Shown here piece after piece: positions 32,238-40,923 of a stretch of DNA of 64,000 bases. Under the pieces are notes generated by a model. The model saw only the letters and a program-made list of their open reading frames with translations, did not search any database and was not told where the DNA came from. A program made the position numbers and the translations under genes. Position 1 is the first letter of the stretch. Every line of letters begins with the position of its first letter. The DNA lies in the NCBI RefSeq assembly GCF_016734815.1, contig NZ_JAERQF010000021.1, positions 32,406-96,405 on the forward strand, in the 5' to 3' direction. The stretch comes from Hymenobacter rubidus. GTDB taxonomy: Bacteria > Bacteroidota > Bacteroidia > Cytophagales > Hymenobacteraceae.

Positions 32238-33281
32238 ATGAATTCCACTACTTCGCCCAACGCTCGCATTGGCGTGCTGCTCGTCAACCTCGGCACGCCC
32301 GACTCGCCCAATACGCCCGACGTGCGGCGCTACCTCAACGAATTCCTCACCGACGGCCGGGTGGTCGACATGCCGGCCGCCATTCGCTACCCGCTGTTTC
32401 AGGGCCTGGTAGTGCCGTTGCGGGCGCCTAAGTCGGCCAAAATCTACAAGGAATTGTGGACCGAGCGTGGTTCTCCTCTGCTCTTCCACGGCCTCGATTT
32501 GCAGCAGAAAGTGCAGGCCGAGTTGGGGGAACAATACGTGGTGGCCTTCGGCATGCGCTACCAGAAGCCCAGCATCGAGAAGGCGCTGGAGGAACTGCGC
32601 ACGGCGGCCGTGGAGCGCATCATCGTGCTGCCACTGTTTCCGCAGTATGCCTCGGCCAGCACGGGCTCGGTGCAGGAAAAGGTGATGGCCATTGTGAAAG
32701 ACTGGTGGGTGGTGCCCAGCATCAGCTTCATCAGCCAGTTTGCCACCGACCCGGGCTTCATTGCCACCATTGTGGCGCGGGGCAAGGCCGAGATGGCCAA
32801 GCAGCAATACGACCACGTTGTGCTCAGCTACCACGGCATTCCGGAGCGCCACGTGAAAAAAGGCGACCCGACCAACTATTGCCGCTTTGGCAGCTGCTGC
32901 GATACCCTCACCCCCCAAAACCAGTACTGCTACCGCGCCCAGTGCTTTGCCACGTCGCGCCTGGTGGCCGAAGGCCTGGGCTTGCGCCCCGAGCAGTACA
33001 CGGTGGCTTTCCAGAGCCGCCTGCAAAGCCGCCTGCGCGACCCCTGGCTGCAGCCTTACACCGACGAAGTGCTCAAGGAATTCCCCGCCAGGGGCATCAA
33101 AAACGTGCTGGCCTTCTCCCCGGCTTTCGTGGCCGACTGCCTCGAAACGACGATTGAAGTCGGCGAAGAATTCAAGGAGATGTTCGAGGAAGCCGGCGGC
33201 AAGCACTGGCAGCTGGTGCCTTCGCTGAACTCAGAACCGCAGTGGGTAGATGCCGTGGCCGCCATGATTCGCCGCAGTTAA
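32238..33281 (+). CDS. hemH: Ferrochelatase
   Basis: The 347-residue enzyme inserts ferrous iron into protoporphyrin IX. Starting from the ATG at 32238 it reads MNSTTSPNARIGVLLVNLGT, the usual N terminus. The catalytic His199 is in LSYHGIPERHV, and the Glu-containing strand is AFSPAFVADCLETTIEV. Five cysteines lie close together at 215, 220, 221, 231 and 236 (C-x4-C-C-x9-C-x4-C), which fits the internal type of [2Fe-2S] ferrochelatase. Oxygen-dependent or other heme genes are not in the window. Confidence 0.95.
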   Translation: MNSTTSPNARIGVLLVNLGTPDSPNTPDVRRYLNEFLTDGRVVDMPAAIRYPLFQGLVVPLRAPKSAKIYKELWTERGSPLLFHGLDLQQKVQAELGEQYVVAFGMRYQKPSIEKALEELRTAAVERIIVLPLFPQYASASTGSVQEKVMAIVKDWWVVPSISFISQFATDPGFIATIVARGKAEMAKQQYDHVVLSYHGIPERHVKKGDPTNYCRFGSCCDTLTPQNQYCYRAQCFATSRLVAEGLGLRPEQYTVAFQSRLQSRLRDPWLQPYTDEVLKEFPARGIKNVLAFSPAFVADCLETTIEVGEEFKEMFEEAGGKHWQLVPSLNSEPQWVDAVAAMIRRS

Positions 33282-33304
33282 TGCCTAACAAGTTGCCAGA
33301 CGAT

Positions 33305-33339
33305 AAAAGCGCTGTCGAGCTTAGCTTGACAGCGCTTTT
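33305..33339. terminator. Terminator between hemH and the PRC-barrel gene
   Basis: AAAAGCGCTGTC, a short loop, GACAGCGCTTTTT. It can act on both converging genes. Confidence 0.85.
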
Positions 33340-33382
33340 TATTGTTGAATAAGCGCTTGCGTTGCAGCACCGTTCAATTGAT

Positions 33383-33832
33383 TTACGAAGCCCGACGACG
33401 GCTGTAGAAACTGTCCGTGTCGAAAGACTCCTGTTCGTAGAAGCGGGGGGTGGCCGCGGGCTCTTTGCCCAGGGCGCGCAGCATGGCTTCTTCGTACTCG
33501 CGGGTAATCTGGATTTCGACGTAGGGCGGGTAGTTCAGGACCGACTCGGCGTTGAGGGCGGGCACAAACACGTTGTCGCCGTCGTCGTCCAACGAAGCAG
33601 CCCCAATAGGCAGCAGAATACGGTTTTCGTGCTCGTTGATGTGGAAGCGGCTATCCAGTTCCACGTCGAGGTAGCGCACTTTCATGGCTTCAGGCTCTAC
33701 TATCAGCTCGTGCACCACCCCCAGGGCCTGGCCATCATTGCCGCGCACGGTCCAGCCGCGCACGTCGGGGTTGCCGTCGGCTACTTCAAAATCGGTCAGG
33801 TCGCGCAAGCGGCGCAATACAGGAGTTTCCAT
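33383..33832 (-). CDS. PRC-barrel domain protein
   Basis: 149 residues. The N-terminal two thirds form a PRC-barrel, a small beta-barrel first seen in the photosynthetic reaction centre H subunit: LRDLTDFEVADGNPDVRGW, GQALGVVHELIVEPEAMKV, RYLDVELDSRF, then RILLPIGAASLD. The C-terminal part has YPPYVEIQITREYEEAMLRAL and an Arg/Ser-rich end. Stand-alone proteins of this kind are common in soil bacteria and often stress-related; no function is fixed. The hypothetical gene upstream (33854) is 21 nt away, which suggests co-transcription. Confidence 0.85.
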   Translation of the reverse strand: METPVLRRLRDLTDFEVADGNPDVRGWTVRGNDGQALGVVHELIVEPEAMKVRYLDVELDSRFHINEHENRILLPIGAASLDDDGDNVFVPALNAESVLNYPPYVEIQITREYEEAMLRALGKEPAATPRFYEQESFDTDSFYSRRRAS

Positions 33833-33853
33833 TGCTCTTTATCAAGGTATGGC

Positions 33854-34567
33854 TCATTTCGCCGGTTCACTCAATACGCGCACGGCAGCAGCAGCTTTGG
33901 TTAAAAATTCTTGATTCTGCTTTTGCTCGGCAGCCGTAGTGCTCCGGCCAGACAAGCGTCCGGCCAGGGTAACCAACTCATTGGCGGCGCTCTCCAACTC
34001 TGGGTAAGCCTTTTGTTGCAACACCCGGATGAGCCCGGCCGCTGCTACAAATCCTGGGCGAAGACTGGCGTTGGGCTCGCCCAGGCGGCTCGTGGCGCTG
34101 GTCAGGTTATCGCGTTGCTCGGTGGTGCTGGGGTCGCGCAGGTCGTCGCGGTCGGTGAGGGCAACCAAGGCCGCAGTCAGTTTTTGCAAGCCGTCCGATG
34201 CATAGGCAGGTGCGGCCGGGTTCGTCGCTGCTTGGGCTGCCAGCGAAGCCGGCGTTTCCGCATCATCAGATGCTTCGGCTCCCGGCGTGGCACCGTGGTT
34301 CGCGGCGGTATCGCCCTGCGGAATATCGGCAATGGCCTCCCGGTGGCTGGCCTGCTCCAGAGCATTGCGGGCGCTCAAGGTATCGGCGGCTCTTGAAGTG
34401 GTGGTATCCGTCGGGGCCTGCGTGGCATTGGGGTTGGGCGCAGCTTCGTCGGTCGGGTCGGGGCGCAGGAAAAAATAAGCCGCTATGCCAAGCGCCGCAA
34501 TTGCCAGCAGCACCAGCAGCCACGGGCTGGGCGCCGCCTTCTTTCGTTGAATGTTGATGTCAGCCAT
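33854..34567 (-). CDS. Membrane-anchored hypothetical protein
   Basis: 237 residues. One membrane segment lies at about 14-33 (SPWLLVLLAIAALGIAAYFF). A disordered Thr/Ala/Asp/Pro region covers about 35-115. The C-terminal half is helical (LQKLTAALVALTDRDDLRDP, RPGFVAAAGLIRVLQQKAYP, ELESAANELVTLAGRL). I do not recognise a family. The paired organisation with the PRC-barrel gene (21 nt gap) suggests they work together at the membrane. Confidence 0.7.
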   Translation of the reverse strand: MADINIQRKKAAPSPWLLVLLAIAALGIAAYFFLRPDPTDEAAPNPNATQAPTDTTTSRAADTLSARNALEQASHREAIADIPQGDTAANHGATPGAEASDDAETPASLAAQAATNPAAPAYASDGLQKLTAALVALTDRDDLRDPSTTEQRDNLTSATSRLGEPNASLRPGFVAAAGLIRVLQQKAYPELESAANELVTLAGRLSGRSTTAAEQKQNQEFLTKAAAAVRVLSEPAK

Positions 34568-34796
34568 GCAAAAACTTGTTTTCGCCCCGTTTGTACGAAG
34601 GCCGGCGAAAAGTAGTCATTGCTCGCTGATATCGTCACAGCTCTCCCGTGGCCGCGCTACCGAAAGCGAGCTTACATCGATGGGAGCGAATGCGGCGATT
34701 TTCCAGTTCCGTGCCTTGCGCTCTGCCCCACTAACCGCCATCGAACCACTTGCCCGCTGAATTGCTATTCTCCCGTGTAGAGCATCTGGCACAATA

Positions 34797-35966
34797 TCAG
34801 GCAACCACCTGCCGGTAGAGTTTGGCTAGCGCTTCTACGGCGTAGTCTACTTCAGCAGCAGTATTCATCTTGCTCATCGAGAAGCGCACCGTGGCACGGT
34901 CTGGGTCACAGCCCAAGGCGTCCAGGACGTGCGAGCCCGCCTGCGCCCCGCTGGTACACGCCGAGCCGCCCGAAGCCGCCACCTTGCTGATATCGAGGTT
35001 GAACAACAGCATTTCGCTGATGGCCGACGGAGGCAAGCTCACGCTCAACACCGTGTACAGGCTGTGGTCGGCATGCTCGGAGAGGCCGTTAAACTGCACG
35101 TCCTCAACTTCTGCCCGTAGTTTTTCAACAAAGCGCGTTTTGAGCGCCTGCACATGCGCCTGGTGCTGCGGCAAGTCGCGCACAGCAATTTCCAGCGCCT
35201 TGGCCAGTCCCACGATGCCGTACACATTCTCGGTGCCGGCCCGGACGTTGCGCTCCTGCGAGCCGCCGTGAATGAGCGGATTTACCTGCAAGCCGCTGCG
35301 CGTATAGAGAAAGCCTACGCCCTTGGGGCCGTGAAATTTGTGCGCCGAGCCCACCAGAAAGTGGTTTTTCAGCTGCTGCACGTTATGGCGGTAGTGCCCC
35401 ATGGTCTGCACCGTATCGGTATGGAACACGGCATCGTAGCGGGCACAAATCTCGCCAATTGCCTCAATGTCATTGAGGTTGCCGATTTCGTTGTTGGCGT
35501 GCATTAGGCTCACGAAGGTGCGGGGCTGTGCTGCCAGCATTTCTTCCAGATGCCCCAAATCGAGCCGGCCCTGCGCATCGTGCCGCACGTAGTGCAGCTC
35601 GACTTCGCCGCTTTTCTCCAATGCCTGCAGGGGGTGTAGCACCGCATGGTGCTCCAGAGGCGACGTGATGGCGTGCTTCAGGCCCAATGAGCGCACGCTG
35701 CCGAAGGCAGCATAATTATCGGCCTCGGTGCCACAGCTCGTGAAGGAAATTTCGGCAGGAGCGGCATTGATGAGGTGTGCCACCGTTTTGCGCGCATTTT
35801 CGATGGCGGCCCGTACCTGCCGGCCGGCCCCGTGCAGGCTGCTTGGGTTGCCGTAATGCTGGCTCAGAAAAGGCAGCATAGCGTCCAGCACTTCCGGGTC
35901 GAGGGGCGTGGTGGCGGCATTATCGAAATAAACGAAGGCGGGTGCAGGGGAGAGGGTTGGGGTCAT
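34797..35966 (-). CDS. Cysteine desulfurase (NifS/IscS class)
   Basis: A 389-residue PLP enzyme that takes sulfur from cysteine for iron-sulfur clusters or tRNA thiolation. The start at 35966 gives MTPTLSPAPAFVYFDNAATT, and YFDNAATTPLDPEV is the classical N-terminal motif. The PLP lysine is in GSAHKFHGPKGVGFLY, and the mobile-loop cysteine is in SGGSACTSGAQAGSHVLDAL. No iscU or sufBCD gene is next to it. It may supply the 2-thiouridine that SelU uses; this is speculation. Confidence 0.93.
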   Translation of the reverse strand: MTPTLSPAPAFVYFDNAATTPLDPEVLDAMLPFLSQHYGNPSSLHGAGRQVRAAIENARKTVAHLINAAPAEISFTSCGTEADNYAAFGSVRSLGLKHAITSPLEHHAVLHPLQALEKSGEVELHYVRHDAQGRLDLGHLEEMLAAQPRTFVSLMHANNEIGNLNDIEAIGEICARYDAVFHTDTVQTMGHYRHNVQQLKNHFLVGSAHKFHGPKGVGFLYTRSGLQVNPLIHGGSQERNVRAGTENVYGIVGLAKALEIAVRDLPQHQAHVQALKTRFVEKLRAEVEDVQFNGLSEHADHSLYTVLSVSLPPSAISEMLLFNLDISKVAASGGSACTSGAQAGSHVLDALGCDPDRATVRFSMSKMNTAAEVDYAVEALAKLYRQVVA

Positions 35967-36129
35967 GGCGGTGGGGCAAAATCCGGACGGCGGGCGTGGG
36001 TGCGCCCACCGTCCAGGTAATTGGGTGTGCAAAGCTCGCAGTTTTCACCGGAACCGTCCCGACACCAGAAAATGCCTGCCGCAAGCCCGCCTGACTTTCA
36101 AGGGCTCCGCACCAAATTTTGGTCAAGCC

Positions 36130-37527
36130 CTAAGCCTTCACCGCAATTATTTCCTTGATGTCGCCAATAATCTTCTGAGCCAAGTAGTCGGCCGTGGCAT
36201 TGGAATCCGATTCGGCGTAGATACGAATGATGGGCTCGGTATTGGACTTGCGCAGGTGCACCCACTCCTTATCAAACTCGATTTTCACCCCGTCAATCGT
36301 GTTCACCGGCTGCTTAGCGTAGCGTTTTTCCATCTTGGCCAGCACGTCATCGGTATTGATATCCGGGGTCAGCTCAATTTTGTTTTTGGAAATAAAATAG
36401 CCGGGGTATGAATTGCGCAACCGGCTCATGGCCAGGCCCGACTTGGCCAAGTGCGTCAGGAACAACGCAATACCCACCAAAGCATCCCGGCCGTAGTGTA
36501 GCTCCGGGTAGATGATGCCGCCGTTGCCTTCGCCGCCAATTACAGCGTTGGTTTCCTTCATCATGGTCACCACGTTTACCTCGCCTACGGCGGCGGCGGC
36601 GTAGTTGCCACCGGCTTTCTCGGTCACGTCGCGCAGAGCGCGGGTGCTGCTCAGGTTGCTCACGGTGTTGCCGCCGCCCAAGGCTTTCAGCACGTAGTCG
36701 GCCACGGCTACCAACGTGTATTCTTCGCCGAACATTTCGCCATTTTCGCTCACCAGCGCCAGGCGGTCCACGTCGGGGTCCACCACAATGCCAAGGTCAA
36801 AGCCGCCCTTCTCCAGCACTTTGGCAATGTCGCGCAGGTGTTCGGGCAGCGGCTCGGGGTTGTGGGCAAAGTCGCCAGTGGGTTCGCAGTGCAGCTTCTC
36901 CACGGTGTTCACGCCCAGCGCTTCCAGCAACAGCGGTACGGCAATGCCACCCGAAGAATTTACGGCATCGACCACGACCCGGAAATTTCGGGCCTTAATG
37001 GCTTCCACATCCACCAGCGGCAGGGCCAGAATGGCTTTGATGTGCTTTTTGAGGAAGGTAGCGTCCGTGGTGTACTGGCCCAGCTTGGTCACGGCCGCGA
37101 AGTCAAAGTCCTCGCTTTCGGCCGAAGCCAGCACCTGCTGTCCATCGTTTTCCGAAATGAATTCGCCCTGCGCATTCAGCAGTTTGAGGGCATTCCACTG
37201 CTTAGGATTGTGCGATGCCGTGAGGATGATGCCACCGGCCGCCTTCTTCGCGGGCACGGCCATTTCCACGGTGGGCGTGGTGCTCAGGCCCAGGTCGCAC
37301 ACATCAAGGCCCAGCCCTTGCAGGGTAGCGGCCACCAGCCGGCTCACCATTTCGCCGGAAATACGAGCGTCGCGACCAATGACAATCAGCTTACTGTCTG
37401 CAACTTGGCTTTTCACCCAAGTGCCATATGCGGCGGCGTACTTCACCACGTCAAGCGGAGTCAGGCCTTGCCCAACCGGTCCGCCAATGGTGCCGCGAAT
37501 GCCGGAAATCGATTTAATGAGTGTCAC
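36130..37527 (-). CDS. glmM: Phosphoglucosamine mutase
   Basis: 465 residues of the alpha-D-phosphohexomutase family. From the GTG start it begins VTLIKSISGIRGTIGG. The active-site serine loop is LTASHNPKQWNALKLL, the Mg-binding loop DPDVDRLALVSENGEMF, the sugar loop GGEGNGGIIYPELHYGRD, and the C-terminal phosphate-binding loop includes RKSNTEPIIRIYAES. GlmM makes GlcN-1-P for peptidoglycan; a phosphomannomutase role is the alternative. The ATG at 37551 lies in the -7 box, so the GTG is the real start. It is divergent from mazG. Confidence 0.92.
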   Translation of the reverse strand: MTLIKSISGIRGTIGGPVGQGLTPLDVVKYAAAYGTWVKSQVADSKLIVIGRDARISGEMVSRLVAATLQGLGLDVCDLGLSTTPTVEMAVPAKKAAGGIILTASHNPKQWNALKLLNAQGEFISENDGQQVLASAESEDFDFAAVTKLGQYTTDATFLKKHIKAILALPLVDVEAIKARNFRVVVDAVNSSGGIAVPLLLEALGVNTVEKLHCEPTGDFAHNPEPLPEHLRDIAKVLEKGGFDLGIVVDPDVDRLALVSENGEMFGEEYTLVAVADYVLKALGGGNTVSNLSSTRALRDVTEKAGGNYAAAAVGEVNVVTMMKETNAVIGGEGNGGIIYPELHYGRDALVGIALFLTHLAKSGLAMSRLRNSYPGYFISKNKIELTPDINTDDVLAKMEKRYAKQPVNTIDGVKIEFDKEWVHLRKSNTEPIIRIYAESDSNATADYLAQKIIGDIKEIIAVKA

Positions 37528-37548
37528 GGAGTAGAATTTTAGAAAGAC

Positions 37549-37596
37549 CAAAATTAGGCATTAGCAGCCGGTTGGCGACACCGGCATTTATCTTTG
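37549..37596. promoter_or_regulatory. Divergent -7 boxes for glmM and mazG
   Basis: TAATTTTG on the minus strand (37549-37556) for glmM and TATCTTTG on the plus strand (37589-37596) for mazG, 32 nt apart. Both match TAnnTTTG exactly. The mazG box ends 5 nt before its ATG. Confidence 0.6.
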
Positions 37597-37601
37597 GAAC
37601 A

Positions 37602-38453
37602 ATGGAAAACCCCGTCTCTCCTCCTACTGCTCTGCTTACCAGCGCCCGACGTCCGGCACAACTCGAAGCTTTTGGCCGCCTGCTCGATGTGTTGGACCGC
37701 CTGCGCACCGAATGCCCCTGGGATAAAAAGCAAACCCTGCAAAGTTTGCGCCACCTCACCATTGAGGAAACCTATGAAATCAGCGACGCCATCCTGCGCG
37801 ACGACCTGCCCGACCTGAAGAAGGAGCTCGGTGACGTGATGCTGCACCTGATTTTTTACGCCCGCATTGCCGCCGAGCAAGGTGCCTTCGACATTGCCGA
37901 CGTGCTCAATGCGCAATGCGAAAAGCTCATTTATCGCCACCCGCACATTTATGGCGACGTGCAGGCCGATGACGAGGACACCGTGAAACGCAACTGGGAG
38001 CAGCTTAAGCTGAAAGAAAAAGGCAACACGGCCGGCGTGCTCGGCGGCGTGCCCACCTCCTTGCCGGCCCTGGTAAAGGCCATGCGCATTCAGGAAAAAG
38101 CCCGGGGTGCCGGCTTCGACTGGGAGCAGCCCGCGCAGGTATGGGAAAAGGTCAAAGAAGAGTTGGGCGAGTTTGGCGACGAATACAGCCACGGCGACCC
38201 CACGAAGATGAATGCCGAAAAAGCAGCCGACGAATTTGGCGATTTGTTATTTTCTCTGGTGAATTTTGCGCGCTTCGCGGGCATCAATCCCGAGGAGGCG
38301 CTTGAACGCACCAATCGCAAGTTTATCAGCCGGTTTCAGTACCTCGAAACAGCTGCAACGGCCAGTGGCCAACGCCTTGCCGACCTCACGCTGGCCCAAA
38401 TGGATGTGTACTGGGAAGATGCTAAAAAACAACTTGCCCAACCCAAGAGCTAG
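37602..38453 (+). CDS. mazG: Nucleoside triphosphate pyrophosphohydrolase MazG
   Basis: The 283-residue protein hydrolyses NTPs, and especially non-canonical ones, to NMP and pyrophosphate. Two MazG domains are present. The first has RLRTECPWDKKQTLQSL and LTIEETYEISDAILRDD with the metal-binding E-E-x-x-E/D helix. The second has KVKEELGEFGDEYSHGD and KAADEFGDLLFSLVNFARF. The start is the ATG at 37602. An exact -7 box ends only 5 nt before, so the mRNA may be leaderless. Confidence 0.95.
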   Translation: MENPVSPPTALLTSARRPAQLEAFGRLLDVLDRLRTECPWDKKQTLQSLRHLTIEETYEISDAILRDDLPDLKKELGDVMLHLIFYARIAAEQGAFDIADVLNAQCEKLIYRHPHIYGDVQADDEDTVKRNWEQLKLKEKGNTAGVLGGVPTSLPALVKAMRIQEKARGAGFDWEQPAQVWEKVKEELGEFGDEYSHGDPTKMNAEKAADEFGDLLFSLVNFARFAGINPEEALERTNRKFISRFQYLETAATASGQRLADLTLAQMDVYWEDAKKQLAQPKS

Positions 38454-38725
38454 AATTAGCGTTGTCGTATTTATCGGCGCGTTGGCTTGCGTTTCTGATG
38501 GGTTCGGCCAAGTTTTCTTTGGTCAGGCCACACTTTTTGGTTAGGTTTGCCCAGCTAAGACGGCCCAGTGGGTGGTTTGGACTTCGGTAAGTGCCATTTT
38601 AGTCCTATTCGTTCGGGATTATCATTTGTGCTTTTGCCGCGCCCAGCGCCCCTAACCAACTTTTTGCATTTTCTTTACCCACTCAATTCAACTACTCCAC
38701 TCAACAACCCAAACACTCCGGAACA
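38454..38725 (+). other. Leader region before the ExbB operon
   Basis: About 270 nt without a convincing gene. TGCTTTTG at 38629-38636 is a one-mismatch -7 box, and would leave a leader of about 85 nt rich in CAACT and AACTCCACTC stretches. I see no hairpin of note. Confidence 0.4.
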
Positions 38726-39613
38726 ATGGAACAGAAAAATGCCACGAACACGAGCCCACGGCCCGCCGCAACGGCCGCCAAAGCCGAAGCCCAAAGCAGC
38801 GGTGGTGCCTCGCTGTTCTCTGTGATAGTTATCATCTTGGCCTTCGTTATCAGCTACTGCGTTTACAAATTCGTGTTTGGTGATGCCAGCCACTTCCAAG
38901 GCGGCAACAACGAAAACAACCCCAACCCCGGCGATTACCTCGGTGTGGTGTACAAAGGCGGCTTTATCGTGCCGTTCCTGCTCACTATGTTCCTGTGCGT
39001 CATCACCTTCTCGATTGAGCGTATGCTCACCATTGCGAAGGCCAAGGGCTCGAAAGGCATCGAAAGCTTCGTGCGTTCGGTGCGTCAGAAGCTGAACGTA
39101 AACGACATCAACGGCGCTTTGGCCGTGTGCGACGCTCAGAAAGGCTCGGTAGCCAACGTGGTGAAAGCCGGCCTGATGAAGTACAACGAAATGGTGCGCG
39201 AAACCAACATGACCACCGACCAGAAGGTCCTCGCCATCCAGAAAGAAATCGAGGAAAGCACCGCGCTGGAATTGCCCATGCTGGAAAAGAACCTCGTTAT
39301 CATCTCCACCATCGCCTCTATCGCCACCCTGACGGGTCTGCTCGGCACGGTATTCGGCATGATTCGCGCCTTCGCCGCTCTGGCGCAGGCCGGTACTCCT
39401 GACGCCGTAGCACTCGCTAACGGTATCTCGGAAGCGCTGATTAACACGGCACTCGGTATCGGTACTTCGGCTCTGGCCATCGTAGCGTATAACTACTTCA
39501 CCAGCAAAATTGACGAGCTGACCTACAGCATCGACGAGGCTGGCTTCAGCATCATCCAGACGTTTGCTGGCCAGCACGGCAGCACGGCAACGGCTTCGCC
39601 CCGCTCGGTTTAA
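38726..39613 (+). CDS. exbB: MotA/TolQ/ExbB proton channel protein
   Basis: 295 residues, the pentameric channel subunit that uses the proton gradient to drive TonB. Membrane segments lie at about 32-52 (LFSVIVIILAFVISYCVYKF), 73-93 (FIVPFLLTMFLCVITFSIE), 190-215 (NLVIISTIASIATLTGLLGT) and 240-262 (LINTALGIGTSALAIVAYNY). The long cytoplasmic loop between the second and third is typical. First gene of a run with two exbD genes and tonB at small spacing. Confidence 0.94.
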   Translation: MEQKNATNTSPRPAATAAKAEAQSSGGASLFSVIVIILAFVISYCVYKFVFGDASHFQGGNNENNPNPGDYLGVVYKGGFIVPFLLTMFLCVITFSIERMLTIAKAKGSKGIESFVRSVRQKLNVNDINGALAVCDAQKGSVANVVKAGLMKYNEMVRETNMTTDQKVLAIQKEIEESTALELPMLEKNLVIISTIASIATLTGLLGTVFGMIRAFAALAQAGTPDAVALANGISEALINTALGIGTSALAIVAYNYFTSKIDELTYSIDEAGFSIIQTFAGQHGSTATASPRSV

Positions 39614-39704
39614 TTTCCGTTCGGTCGGCGTCTCTGCTGATGCACTAAAACGCGGGGCGATTCGTTCTACGGAACGAGTCGCCCCCTTTTAACCCCACCT
39701 CGCA

Positions 39705-40334
39705 ATGCCTAAAGTAAAACCGCACCGTACCTCGCCGTCGCTCGACATGACGCCGATGGTGGACCTGGCTTTCTTGCTGGTGACATTCTTCATGCTCACC
39801 ACCAAGTTTGCCCCCGAGGAATCCGTGGTGGTGGACACCCCGTCGTCCATCTCGGAGCTTAAATTGCCCGAAAACAACGTAATTACGCTCACCGTCGACA
39901 AAAACAAGCGCGTCTTTTTTGGCGTCGACGCCAAGCAAACCAAAATCCAGGCCCTGCAGAAAGTAGGCGCGAAATACGGCGTCAACTTTACCGCGCAGCA
40001 GGCCAAGGAATTTGGCGACCTGCCCAACTTCGGCCTGCCCATCACCCAGCTCGGTTCCTACCTCAACATGGACAAGGAAGCCCGCAAGCAGGTAAACAAG
40101 CAGCAGCCGGGTGTACCTCTCGATTCACTCAACAACCAGTTGATTGATTGGGTACTGGAAGCCCGCCGGGCCAACCAGGCCATTTTCCACAAGCCTACTT
40201 ACATCGCCATCAAAGGCGACGGCGATGCCGATGTACCCACGGTACAGCAGGTAATCAAGGTGTTGCAGGAGAAGGACATCAACCGCTTCAACCTCATCAC
40301 GGACATGGAAAACAAGCCCGTTGCAACCCGCTAA
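39705..40334 (+). CDS. exbD: ExbD/TolR-family biopolymer transport protein (first)
   Basis: 209 residues. A cytoplasmic basic tail precedes the conserved membrane entry SLDMTPMVDLAFLLVTFFML, whose Asp is the proton-binding residue inside the ExbB pentamer. The periplasmic domain starts near residue 45 (SSISELKLPENNVITLTVDKN) and contains a longer middle insertion than the second ExbD, with GDLPNFGLPITQLGSYLNMD. Gap to exbB is 91 nt and to the next exbD 52 nt. Confidence 0.93.
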   Translation: MPKVKPHRTSPSLDMTPMVDLAFLLVTFFMLTTKFAPEESVVVDTPSSISELKLPENNVITLTVDKNKRVFFGVDAKQTKIQALQKVGAKYGVNFTAQQAKEFGDLPNFGLPITQLGSYLNMDKEARKQVNKQQPGVPLDSLNNQLIDWVLEARRANQAIFHKPTYIAIKGDGDADVPTVQQVIKVLQEKDINRFNLITDMENKPVATR

Positions 40335-40386
40335 CATTTAGCAATTGTTACGGCTGATTCTTCAGTCTTTCACTTAAGTAAATCCC

Positions 40387-40923
40387 ATGGCAGAAATTCA
40401 AGGCAAAGCCGACTCCGGTGGTAAGGGTGGGAAGAAGCGGGCCAAAAAAATGTCGACTAAAATCGACATGACTCCAATGGTGGACCTGGCCTTCCTCCTA
40501 CTCACCTTCTTCATGCTGACCACCACCTTCGCCAAGCCCAACGTGATGCAGCTCACGATGCCGGTGAAGAAGACCGACGACGTTGAGGACACTAAAATCA
40601 AGGCTTCGCAAGCCATGACCATCATCCTCGGCAAAGACAACAAAGCGTACTACTACTTCGGCCTGAATACTCCGCTCGACAAGACGGTAGCGAAGCCGGA
40701 GCTGAAGGTTACCAATTTCTCAGCCAATGGCATTCGGCAGGTCCTGCTGGACCGCCAGCGCCAGAAGCCTGAGCCTATCATCCTCATCAAAGCCACGGAA
40801 GATGCCAAGTACAAAAACATGGTAGATATCCTGGACGAGATGAACATCACCAACCAGAAGAAATACGCGCTGGTGAAGGTGCCTCAAGACGACCTGACCC
40901 TTATTAAAGACTCAGCCTTATGA
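40387..40923 (+). CDS. exbD: ExbD/TolR-family biopolymer transport protein (second)
   Basis: 178 residues. After a Gly/Lys-rich cytoplasmic tail the membrane segment starts KIDMTPMVDLAFLLLTFFML with the proton-binding Asp. The periplasmic part has QAMTIILGKDNKAYYYFGLN and PEPIILIKATEDAKYKNMVD, close to the regular ExbD fold. The stop overlaps the start of the tonB gene (TTATGATG), indicating translational coupling. Two ExbD proteins probably form a heterodimer with one ExbB pentamer. Confidence 0.93.
   Translation: MAEIQGKADSGGKGGKKRAKKMSTKIDMTPMVDLAFLLLTFFMLTTTFAKPNVMQLTMPVKKTDDVEDTKIKASQAMTIILGKDNKAYYYFGLNTPLDKTVAKPELKVTNFSANGIRQVLLDRQRQKPEPIILIKATEDAKYKNMVDILDEMNITNQKKYALVKVPQDDLTLIKDSAL

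Noticed and set aside
32112..33206. A 364-codon minus-strand frame opposite hemH
   Set aside because: Antisense shadow of a certain ferrochelatase gene.
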